Positions 1 through 6,040 of a stretch of 6,964 nt of DNA are shown piece by piece. The translations under genes and the position numbers were made by a program. The notes under the pieces were generated by a model that searched no databases, was not told where the DNA came from, and saw nothing but the letters and a program-made list of their open reading frames with translations. The DNA is taken from positions 1 through 6,964 of the forward strand of contig CALYTD010000058.1 of NCBI GenBank assembly GCA_945486445.1, given 5' to 3'. This stretch comes from an uncultured Prevotellaceae bacterium (GTDB lineage Bacteria > Bacteroidota > Bacteroidia > Bacteroidales > Bacteroidaceae). Position 1 is the stretch's first letter, and every line of letters begins with the position of its first letter.

Positions 1-68
1 GGGCTATGTAGTGATGATGTGGGGTGCAGGATGGTGTATAGAGGGGCATAGTGGGGCAGAAAAGTCAT
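1..68 (-). CDS. Possible N-terminal end of a gene running off the left edge (weak)
   Basis: Reading leftwards from an ATG at 68-66, 22 codons stay open to the window edge (MTFLPHYAPLYTILHPTSSL...). A second ATG in another frame at about 52 is also open, so the frame is not settled. The only support is the orientation shared with all other genes and an A/C-rich, G-poor leader with AAAC repeats just upstream, like those before the two genes to the right. The peptide has no recognisable motif. It may equally be non-coding. Confidence 0.15.
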   Translation of the reverse strand, partial: MTFLPHYAPLYTILHPTSSLHS

Positions 69-116
69 GGTAACAGGGTGAGTTTGTTTGTTTGTTGTTT
101 AATGTTTGACTGGGGT

Positions 117-374
117 TTATATGTATTGGTTGATGGAATGGTATGTGTGTAGGTATTCTGTTAGTTTCTGGAATTTTATTTTTCTGTTTTCTGGCATTTT
201 GTCTTTGTTGAGTGTTTTACGGTTGAATTTCATCCAGTTGAGTAACTGGTGTTCTTCTGGGTGGTGTCGTGATGGTCCTCGGTGGTTCTTTTTTATGAAC
301 TGCCATACTTCGTCACATCTGGTGTTCCACACTTCTTCTCGTGTGGGTACTTTCTGCTTTGTTTTTTTCTTCAT
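117..374 (-). CDS. Small protein with a single helicase-associated (HA-like) domain
   Basis: This 85-residue basic protein begins MKKKTKQK. Residues about 13-85 follow the pattern of the helicase-associated repeat found in Bacteroidales proteins: Trp16, Trp24 and Phe26 in EVWQFIKKN, then HRGPSRHHPEEHQLLNWMKFNRKTLN..., MPENRKIKFQKL and a closing YHSINQY. In this order the repeat occurs in series in large proteins or alone in short ones; it is thought to be a small helical, probably nucleic-acid-binding module. No helicase motor is present. The frame upstream of Met374 contains no stop for over 100 bases but also no other ATG, GTG or TTG that fits, because the leader is nearly free of G on the coding strand; Met374 is therefore the start. 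Octamer repeat copies end four bases before it. Its function is unknown, and it could be a remnant of a larger HA protein. Confidence 0.7.
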   Translation of the reverse strand: MKKKTKQKVPTREEVWNTRCDEVWQFIKKNHRGPSRHHPEEHQLLNWMKFNRKTLNKDKMPENRKIKFQKLTEYLHTYHSINQYI

Positions 375-378
375 ATCT

Positions 379-401
379 GGTTGTTGGTTGTTTGGTTGTT
401 T
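379..401. repeat. Second copy of the GGTTGTTT octamer tract, just before the HA-domain start codon
   Basis: GGTTGTT (379-385) is followed by two perfect GGTTGTTT units (386-393 and 394-401). It ends four bases from the ATG at 374. The same octamer in the same orientation lies before the C11 protease start at 1785. Together they suggest a shared leader element or a shared source of repeat DNA. Confidence 0.8.
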
Positions 402-404
402 TTT

Positions 405-470
405 GTGTTGTAATCTGCTCCTGATTGTGTTGTGATTAGGTGCTGATTGTGTTGTGATTAGGTGCTGATT
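405..470. repeat. Three 22-bp direct repeat units between the C11 protease and the HA-domain gene
   Basis: Two identical 22-bp units lie at 427-448 and 449-470; each begins GTGTTGTGATTAGG and ends TGCTGATT. The unit before them, 405-426, has the same ends but five differences in the middle. An 11-base fragment with one mismatch (GTGTTGTGGTT) recurs at 482-492. There are no spacers between units, so this is not a CRISPR array. The tract sits in the leader of the HA-domain gene, on a strand nearly free of G. Confidence 0.9.
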
Positions 471-516
471 TGTTTTTTGTTGTGTTGTGGTTGTTGTTGT
501 CTTGGCTTGTTTGTTG

Positions 517-1785
517 TTACCAACCGAGGTCGCGCCAGCCTACGGCGTTGCACCATTCGAGTTGCATCATGGTTGTGTTTATGTCGCTGTTTTCTGCTGT
601 GTAGTCGTCGCTTGGTGCTATCATGCTTATTCCTCCGTAGTTCTCTTCTGTCAGGTAGTCCCTGAACTGGTAGAAGTTTATCCCTATTCCTGTCATCCAT
701 AGGTCACTGTTGTTGGTGTTTATGGTGGGGAAGTGTTTGTTTACGGTTATGTTTTTCAGGTATGGCAGCCATCTGGTGTACTCTTCTTCGCTGAGGTTTT
801 TCTTCATCAGGTGTTGCATGTCGTGTAGTACGGGCACGAGTTTCGCCTTGAAGTAGTGTATCACGTTTTGCCTTTCAAGTGTCAGTGGTGATGGTTTTTG
901 TTTTTTCAGGGTTTCCAGTGCGCTGCGTGTGGCCTGGCACAGGGCTTCCAGCCCGTCGGTCTTGATGGCTGATATGCAGAGCCTGCTCTGCGTGGCGTAG
1001 GTGTTGACGATGGAGTTTGCCACGTGTTCTTTTTCTTCGCATAGTACGGGTAGCATTGTTTTGTAGTTTGCTCCCTCGCCGGGTGTTTCTGATACGGGGG
1101 CTATGATGTATTCCGTGGAGTGTCGCAACTCGTATGCTACCTCTACGGACTGGAAGCAACAGCAGTCGAAGAAGATGTATGCGAAGTTGAGTTTGCGTCC
1201 TTCGTGGTCTTTCAGTTTGCTGAATACTGTGGCCATTGATGGTATGTTTATCCACTTGCTGGTTGAGGTGGCGGACACTTCTCCTGCTCCGTCAGTGCCG
1301 TATGCGTGCATGGTCACGAGGTCTGTGGGGATTGTGTCCTTGTTTATCAAGGGGCCGCTGCCGTGTCCTTCTATGACGGTGGCGTATTCGCTTGACGGGT
1401 AGTGGTCTATTATCCACTGGTAGATGCTCAGCATACTATCGGGTGATGTGGTGTAGAAGTCATGGGGATATTCCTTTACCTTCGTCATCTTCCCGTCGCG
1501 TATGTGCGCTATGTATGGGTTTTTGCTGTTGAGGTCAGCGAAGACTATGACGCGGCAGTCGGCTTGTATGGACTGCGAGCCGGCTATCATCTCTGTTATG
1601 TCTGCTGACAGTGAGTCGCTAAGGTTGTTGTCGCCTGTGATATATGCGATGATGGTCCTGCGTCCGGGTGTTGTGGCATAGTCTATTTCTGTTGGCTCTT
1701 TGTCTTGTTCTGTGTCTTCTGAGGAACAGGCGAAGGCTGTGAGTAGTAACAGTGGTAGTGTGAGATATGATAGTAACTTGGTCAT
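517..1785 (-). CDS. Clostripain-family (peptidase C11) cysteine protease, predicted lipoprotein
   Basis: This 422-residue protein is a secreted C11 peptidase; the family cuts after Arg or Lys. A signal peptide (MTKLLSYLTLPLLLLTAFAC) ends at Cys20 as a relaxed Bacteroidetes lipobox, followed by SSEDTEQDKE. An acidic stretch there resembles the export signal of surface lipoproteins in this phylum, so an outer-surface location is likely. The core starts at about 43 (RTIIAYITGDNNLSDSL, the family's opening strand). The catalytic His is His141 in EGHGSG. The catalytic Cys is most likely Cys209 in FFDCCCFQSVEVAYELR, aligned with the family's DAC...EVAYEL. Ser232-Glu-Thr-Pro-Gly-Glu-Gly follows, typical of C11. 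The frame stays open upstream to a Met at 1950, but that extension is translated repeat DNA (NNQTTKQP), so I start at 1785, where the signal peptide begins. Isolated from the upstream operon by a 225-bp repeat-rich spacer, it is probably transcribed separately. Confidence 0.93.
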   Translation of the reverse strand: MTKLLSYLTLPLLLLTAFACSSEDTEQDKEPTEIDYATTPGRRTIIAYITGDNNLSDSLSADITEMIAGSQSIQADCRVIVFADLNSKNPYIAHIRDGKMTKVKEYPHDFYTTSPDSMLSIYQWIIDHYPSSEYATVIEGHGSGPLINKDTIPTDLVTMHAYGTDGAGEVSATSTSKWINIPSMATVFSKLKDHEGRKLNFAYIFFDCCCFQSVEVAYELRHSTEYIIAPVSETPGEGANYKTMLPVLCEEKEHVANSIVNTYATQSRLCISAIKTDGLEALCQATRSALETLKKQKPSPLTLERQNVIHYFKAKLVPVLHDMQHLMKKNLSEEEYTRWLPYLKNITVNKHFPTINTNNSDLWMTGIGINFYQFRDYLTEENYGGISMIAPSDDYTAENSDINTTMMQLEWCNAVGWRDLGW

Positions 1786-1786
1786 T

Positions 1787-1838
1787 GGTGGTTTGGTTGT
1801 TTGGTTGTTTGGTTGTTTGGTTGTTTGGTTGTTTGGTT
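1787..1838. repeat. Octamer GGTTGTTT tandem array just before the C11 protease start codon
   Basis: Five perfect GGTTGTTT units run from 1795 to 1834. They are flanked by a one-mismatch unit (GGTGGTTT, 1787-1794) on the side of the start codon and by a half unit (GGTT, 1835-1838) on the other. On the coding (minus) strand the leader is AAACAACC repeated, ending one base before the ATG at 1785. A simple repeat with an 8-bp unit can change length by slippage. Because the chosen start lies downstream, a change would alter leader length and not the protein. Confidence 0.93.
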
Positions 1839-1853
1839 CTTGCCTTTGGCAAG
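1839..1853. other. Perfect 6-bp hairpin next to the octamer array
   Basis: CTTGCC and GGCAAG form a perfect inverted repeat around a 3-base loop (TTT on plus, AAA on minus). On the minus strand it precedes the octamer array in the presumed leader of the C11 protease mRNA. No U-tract follows it in either direction, so it does not look like an intrinsic terminator. A leader stem-loop or a remnant of an interspersed palindromic repeat are both possible. Confidence 0.6.
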
Positions 1854-1854
1854 C

Positions 1855-1908
1855 GTCACTTCGTGCCGAGCGGTTTGGTTGTTTGGTGGTAGGTTGTAGG
1901 TCACTTCG
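1855..1908. repeat. Direct repeat GTCACTTCG (two copies, 45 bp apart)
   Basis: The 9-mer GTCACTTCG occurs at 1855-1863 and again at 1900-1908. On the minus strand the wider context is TTGGC-GAAGTGACC for one copy and TCGGCACGAAGTGACG for the other. Between them, at about 1872-1890, is a broken octamer stretch (GGTTTGGTTGTTTGGTGGT). It may be an operator pair or simply part of the same duplicated repeat material; nothing in the sequence decides this. Confidence 0.5.
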
Positions 1909-1926
1909 CCAACAGTACAATCCGAA

Positions 1927-2003
1927 AGACCTAAGACCTAAGACCTCCAACCTTCCACCTTCTACCTTCCACCTTCAACCCTCCACCTTCAACCCTCCAA
2001 CCC
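1927..2003. repeat. Eleven-unit 7-bp tandem repeat in the spacer after the zinc-ribbon gene
   Basis: Read on the plus strand this is an unbroken run of 7-bp units: AGACCTA, AGACCTA, AGACCTC, CAACCTT, CCACCTT, CTACCTT, CCACCTT, CAACCCT, CCACCTT, CAACCCT, CCAACCC. The register never slips although the units differ, giving an approximate consensus CNACCTT (AAGGTNG on the minus strand). It starts seven bases past the zinc-ribbon stop codon and lies between that gene and the C11 protease. The minus strand is purine- and G-rich with three GGG runs. The transcript is not a convincing intrinsic terminator, as there is no stem plus U-tract. Confidence 0.9.
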
Positions 2004-2010
2004 ATAAGGC

Positions 2011-3003
2011 TCATTCATTTATTGCTCCGCAATGCGGACAAGTGCCTTTTCGTTTTATTCTTTTGCCGCAGTTTCCGCAGACGTAACGTTGGCTGAAATG
2101 CCTCATGTAGTGCGTTACGGCATACCAGCAGTAGGCTATCAGCAGGGGATAGCCTATGTAATATAGTGTGCTTATGGAGAAGATGATGTATATTACCGCA
2201 CAGAAGCCTATCAGACCGGAGAGGTAAAGCACAGCATCCTCGAAGTTAAGGTGATGGCGGGTGTCCTCAATGGCGGCTATACCTATTATCAGCATTGCCC
2301 AAACACTTGATATGAAGATGCTTAGTATGGGTGGCATGACAAAGGGATTGAGGGAGGGATGGTAGTAGAAGTGCTGCCAGATGTCTGCTCCGAACATCTG
2401 CAATGATGCGTAGAAGGTTGCTGATGCCGCCACGGTGATGCATAGCAGGGTAGGGTAGAAACTTGGTATGTCGCGGAAATGCACTAATGGTGCCTGCCGA
2501 CGTTGTACCAGACGGATTATATATGCCGCGGTAATGAGGCAGGCTATGATGAGGGCCAGTAGCACGTGTGTGTCGCTGAACATCATAATGAACTGCGAAA
2601 TGGGGTCGGTGGGGACAACGTTTGGCAGCAGTTCTGTCTCGTGTGTCCACCCCATCTGCCCTGTTTCGGATATTATTTGTACCCAAACCGAGTCGATACT
2701 GTCTTGTGGCAGTATGCGTATATCTGTCACAGCAATGTGGGCGTTGTGGCTGACGTGTATGGTGTCAGTGACAAGTAGCGATATGTGTTCTTCTGGTTGT
2801 TGCTCTATAAGTTGTATGGAGTCACTGTGAACAATGAAGTTATACCCTATGCCGTAGTGGTGGGTGTTGTAGAATGACATGGTGTCACCAACGGCAACGC
2901 TGTCCTCGGTAGCGATGTTGTCGTCAGTTTTGTTGCTGTTGTAGCATGATGTGATGATACTTGCCGTAATCATCGTCACCAGTATGTGAAGCAGTTTTCT
3001 CAT
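2011..3003 (-). CDS. Lipobox-bearing membrane protein with SH3-like region, about five TM helices and C-terminal zinc ribbon
   Basis: This is an uncharacterised 330-residue protein. I chose the Met at 3003 because it overlaps the stop of the U32 gene (ATGA) and opens a lipoprotein signal peptide, MRKLLHILVTMITASIITSC, with Cys20 as the lipidated residue. The Met at 3024 would put charged residues before the signal. Residues about 50-130 are polar and end in VWVQIISETGQMGWTHETELL, which resembles a bacterial SH3 (SH3b) strand pattern. Hydrophobic helices lie at about 144-165, 181-203, 222-245, 256-278 and 280-299. Arg/Lys and His sit on the loops predicted to face the cytoplasm. The tail CGNCGKRIKRKGTCPHCG (Cys309, 312, 322, 325) is a zinc ribbon that this topology places in the cytoplasm. 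The layout suggests an envelope sensor or anchoring protein, but no function is known to me. No promoter separates it from the U32 gene. Confidence 0.85.
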   Translation of the reverse strand: MRKLLHILVTMITASIITSCYNSNKTDDNIATEDSVAVGDTMSFYNTHHYGIGYNFIVHSDSIQLIEQQPEEHISLLVTDTIHVSHNAHIAVTDIRILPQDSIDSVWVQIISETGQMGWTHETELLPNVVPTDPISQFIMMFSDTHVLLALIIACLITAAYIIRLVQRRQAPLVHFRDIPSFYPTLLCITVAASATFYASLQMFGADIWQHFYYHPSLNPFVMPPILSIFISSVWAMLIIGIAAIEDTRHHLNFEDAVLYLSGLIGFCAVIYIIFSISTLYYIGYPLLIAYCWYAVTHYMRHFSQRYVCGNCGKRIKRKGTCPHCGAINE

Positions 3004-4841
3004 GTCTTTATCCTCATTTCGCATTTTTTGCAGTCGAACAGTATGGTGAAAACCCTGCCGTTAGGAGAGAGACGCAGTGTCAGTGGCTCTTTCCATGGGG
3101 CTTTCCTGCCGTGTCGGGTGCAGTAACCCAATTCTGCCTTTATGCAGTATCGGCACTGCATTATTATTGTTTGTGCCTCCGTTGAAGGCGCGTTAGCGTT
3201 GTGTGTCTCTACGGATGTTGCCTCTATACCTATATTATTATAGAATGTTTGAGCCGCTTTGTTGGAAGCGTTGTATAGGTATGGCTTTTCGTATCGGGAT
3301 GGTATGGCTCCGCTTTCTTGGGCCCTTGTGATATTGGAAGCGTTGTTTTCTGTCTGTTCTGTATCTGTTTCTACGGCCATTCTTCTCAGTTCTGCCAGCA
3401 GACTGTTGGGTATGAACGGCTGGTTGACGTCACTTTCTATCGTGATGTCACGTGCAGAGAATATCGTTGTGCCAAGTTTTGAGAGTTGCCTTTTTATGTT
3501 TTCCTCTTGAGGTTTTATGGCTGTCTGAGGGGTGTAGGACATGGTGGCAGTGCTGACGTGGCCGTGTTCGTCTGTCACTGTCAGCGTAAGGCTGTTGCTT
3601 TTTATGTGTAGCGTCATGTCAATGCTTACCTTGCGCGTAGAGGAAGGCTTGGAAATCAGGGCTTCAAAGGCCTGGTCGTGGTTACGGTAAAGTGCTGTTC
3701 CTGGCCTTAACCCTTTGGGCATGGTGAGCGGGTATAGCCTGTTGCCTTCTGCCTTGTTTACACGGAAGCCTATGAGTTGTCTGTCGTTGTCAAAGAAACA
3801 CAGGCCGTCGCCGTTGCAAAAAGAGGCAGTGGAAGAGACATTAAAAGAGTTTCTGCGTATTTCCTTGACTGTTCCCACTGCCTCTCCTAATGCTTTTGGC
3901 GTGTCAAAGGAAGCGAGTTGCTGCTGTCTTCCGTTAGCGAAATAGGTGGTAAAGCCACGGTTAAAGGTTTTGTTTATGTCGGGAGTGAAGGTGTAAGAGC
4001 CCTTCCCCATTGAGGCGCGACGATAGTGTTGTGGGTTCCTGCGGCATATCTCGTTGAGACGTTCGCTGTATGCTGCGGTGATGTTCTTCACATAATCCGT
4101 GTCTTTCAGTCTTCCCTCTATCTTAAATGATACCGCTCCAGCCTTTGCAAGGCTCTCAATATTGTCAAGTTGTGCCATGTCACGGAGCGAGAGCAGGTGT
4201 CGTGCGTGCTCTACCTCATTGCCGTCAGCGTCTAATAGGTCAAAGGTCATGCGGCAAAACTGTGCACATTCCCCTCTGTTGGCTGAACGGTTAAAGCATA
4301 GTTGGGAGGCGTAACATTGGCCGCTGTAACTTACGCACAGTGCTCCGTGTACGAACACTTCCAGTTCCATGTCAGGTATTGCACGGTGTATCTCAGCGAT
4401 TTCCTCTATGCTTAGTTCCCTTGCCAGCACGGTTCTCTTTATTCCCAGGGAGGAAAGCCATCTTACCTTCTCCACAGTGCGGTTGTCAGTCTGTGTGGAG
4501 GCGTGTAGATTTATATTGATACCACTGCGTTTCAGTTCTTCGTATAGCCCCATGTCCTGTATCAATATAGCGTCAGCGCCAGCCTCTTTCAGTTGCTTTA
4601 CCATTGTCACTGTATCATGTATCTCGTCGTCAAAGATAATGGTGTTCACAGTAACATATACCTTTGCCCCGAACTTATGGGCATAACGGCACAGCGAGGA
4701 GATGTCCTCGATACTGTTTCCAGCGGCTGCCCGTGCGCCAAACTTATGGGCACCGATATACACAGCGTCCGCTCCGTGGTCTATGGCACTAATGCCACAT
4801 TCCAGATTTCGTGCCGGAGAAAGGAGTTCGAGACTTGTCAT
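3000..4841 (-). CDS. U32 family protein, RlhA-like (23S rRNA C2501 hydroxylation family)
   Basis: This 613-residue protein opens with the classic U32 start LELLSPARNLECG...AIDHGADAVYIGA. The U32 core signature is at about 163-197 (FVHGALCVSYSGQC...RGECAQFCR), with Cys169, 176, 182, 192 and 196. In the family, Cys in this block bind an iron-sulfur cluster. IEGRLK at 241-246 is also conserved. A middle region (about 380-490) corresponds to the DUF3656-type insert that separates E. coli RlhA (about 650 residues) from the shorter TrhP. The C-terminus carries CxxC at 563/566, Cys574 and CxxC at 604/607, resembling a small metal-binding ribbon often seen in Bacteroidales homologues. RlhA makes 5-hydroxycytidine at 23S rRNA C2501, using an Fe-S cluster and prephenate; older annotations call these peptidases or collagenases. 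The start is nine bases after the permease stop, and the stop overlaps the next start (ATGA). Family is certain; the exact RNA target is inferred. Confidence 0.92.
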   Translation of the reverse strand: MTSLELLSPARNLECGISAIDHGADAVYIGAHKFGARAAAGNSIEDISSLCRYAHKFGAKVYVTVNTIIFDDEIHDTVTMVKQLKEAGADAILIQDMGLYEELKRSGININLHASTQTDNRTVEKVRWLSSLGIKRTVLARELSIEEIAEIHRAIPDMELEVFVHGALCVSYSGQCYASQLCFNRSANRGECAQFCRMTFDLLDADGNEVEHARHLLSLRDMAQLDNIESLAKAGAVSFKIEGRLKDTDYVKNITAAYSERLNEICRRNPQHYRRASMGKGSYTFTPDINKTFNRGFTTYFANGRQQQLASFDTPKALGEAVGTVKEIRRNSFNVSSTASFCNGDGLCFFDNDRQLIGFRVNKAEGNRLYPLTMPKGLRPGTALYRNHDQAFEALISKPSSTRKVSIDMTLHIKSNSLTLTVTDEHGHVSTATMSYTPQTAIKPQEENIKRQLSKLGTTIFSARDITIESDVNQPFIPNSLLAELRRMAVETDTEQTENNASNITRAQESGAIPSRYEKPYLYNASNKAAQTFYNNIGIEATSVETHNANAPSTEAQTIIMQCRYCIKAELGYCTRHGRKAPWKEPLTLRLSPNGRVFTILFDCKKCEMRIKT

Positions 4842-4851
4842 GGGAGGTCGT

Positions 4852-6036
4852 TTATAAGTGTCTTATCTTGTTTTTGATGGCTGTCACGTTGATAATCGTG
4901 ACGGTAAGCAGTAGTATTATGCCAAGTGATATGGAGTGAAGCATGGTTCCTCTGTCTATTTCTGGAAACAGATTCTGCACTATTTCCATATAGTATCCTC
5001 TGAGAAGGGCAACAACTACGATGGATATTGCAAGTACTATCGTGTTCAATCCAGCAGTAAGCATCTGGTAAGGCATGGCAACTTTGTTTGTGGAGTAGCC
5101 TATAAGAATGAGGTTCTGTAACTTCTTTGTGTTCTTTTGTACCAGCAGATAGATGCTGAGCATTAGGATATAGAAACTCAAAATACTAATGATAAGGCCA
5201 ATAATCATAACAAGACTTACTACCATTCGTAGGAAGTAAGTGGTCTTTTCTGCGTTAAGTCTGTCGCTCTCTATGTCCAGTCCTTGCTCATCCAGATAGT
5301 TGGTTACAGCCTCATCGGCAGGGTTTGTCACCTCTATCAGTAGCCGTGTAGGCTTTATTTCATCGTCAGGTGCAAACTCATTGTTACTCCATTCCATGAA
5401 GGATTGCGGCACAAGAATAGTTGATATAGAACTGGAAAACGCCACGATTCTGCCTTGAAACTCCTCTTGTTTGCCGTTACCCCTTGCTGTTATGTGCAGT
5501 TTTATCATTCCCATCAGCCCTTCGGAAATCTGTGGTAGGGAGTGAGTCTGCGCGAAACCGAAGTTATACATGTTGATGTATGTGCGCGGAAGGATTATCG
5601 GTATGGTCTTTTCGCCAGGTGTATAGTGCCAGTCCCGCAGGTTAATATCTACGAAATCGTCAGGTACACTCTCGAAGAATAGTTCTGTGTTCAGTATCTG
5701 TTGACCACCTATTTCCATGCGTGCGTCAACCTTATAATTCGTTGAATTGAATTGTCCTATCTTCTTAATAAACGTTTGTTCTTTAAGATTTTCTATGTCG
5801 TTTGATGAGAAAGTACTTGATTGTCCGGAAATGGTTGCCGTGGCACCAATACGCTTTGACACCATCAGGTAGTCTGCTTTCATAAACGAGTCCTCTGATG
5901 TGAAGACAGGAAGGACGTCGTTATAGAACTGGAAACCGGCTAATACTATTATCATTCCAAATAGATTGGCGAAGATAAAGCCGCTGAACTGTCCTATACT
6001 GATATGCTGGCGGAGTAGTTTCCAAAGGAGTTTCAT
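4852..6036 (-). CDS. ABC transporter permease, FtsX/MacB type
   Basis: This 394-residue inner-membrane protein is the partner of the ATPase upstream. It has one TM helix near the N-terminus (about 17-38), a large extracytoplasmic domain (about 40-265), then three TM helices (about 269-299, 326-346 and 365-386). This is the type VII ABC topology of MacB, LolC/E and FtsX: four helices with the big periplasmic domain between TM1 and TM2. The segment KNTKKLQNLILIGYSTNKV after TM2 matches the cytoplasmic coupling-helix region of FtsX domains. I chose the Met at 6036 because it follows the ATPase stop by four bases and starts a normal MKLLWKLLRQH amphipathic lead-in. The in-frame Met at 6078 would add 14 residues and overlap the ATPase gene. 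Only one permease gene is seen, so a homodimer is expected. Related systems extrude lipoproteins, toxins or peptides, or switch on cell-wall hydrolases; which applies here is not visible. Confidence 0.9.
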   Translation of the reverse strand: MKLLWKLLRQHISIGQFSGFIFANLFGMIIVLAGFQFYNDVLPVFTSEDSFMKADYLMVSKRIGATATISGQSSTFSSNDIENLKEQTFIKKIGQFNSTNYKVDARMEIGGQQILNTELFFESVPDDFVDINLRDWHYTPGEKTIPIILPRTYINMYNFGFAQTHSLPQISEGLMGMIKLHITARGNGKQEEFQGRIVAFSSSISTILVPQSFMEWSNNEFAPDDEIKPTRLLIEVTNPADEAVTNYLDEQGLDIESDRLNAEKTTYFLRMVVSLVMIIGLIISILSFYILMLSIYLLVQKNTKKLQNLILIGYSTNKVAMPYQMLTAGLNTIVLAISIVVVALLRGYYMEIVQNLFPEIDRGTMLHSISLGIILLLTVTIINVTAIKNKIRHL

Positions 6037-6040
6037 AGTC

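Noticed and set aside
106..435. Plus-strand open frame of about 109 codons at the left end
   Set aside because: It is Cys/Phe-rich low-complexity translation, antisense to the HA-domain gene and its G-poor leader, and starts with TTG.
405..470. CRISPR-like direct repeats
   Set aside because: The 22-bp units abut with no spacers and there are no cas genes in the window.
458..700. Minus-strand 80-codon frame overlapping the end of the C11 gene
   Set aside because: It is an Arg-rich out-of-frame shadow of the C11 coding sequence with no domain pattern.
1839..1853. Intrinsic terminator between operon and protease
   Set aside because: The stem is short (6 bp) and is followed by an A/C-rich stretch on the minus strand, with no U-run.
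1786..1950. A longer C11 protein starting at the Met at 1950
   Set aside because: The added 55 residues are translated octamer and spacer DNA (NNQTTKQP repeats) and would bury the signal peptide that begins at 1785.
3425..3432. Palindrome TGACGTCA as an operator
   Set aside because: It is deep inside the U32 coding sequence, away from any start.
4631..4638. TATCTTTG on the minus strand, matching the Bacteroidetes -7 promoter element TAnnTTTG
   Set aside because: It is inside the U32 gene and I see no matching -33 TTTG element or nearby downstream start.
4883..4902. Perfect inverted repeat GTCACG-8-CGTGAC
   Set aside because: It lies inside the permease coding region near its 3' end, with no U-tract after it; most likely chance.
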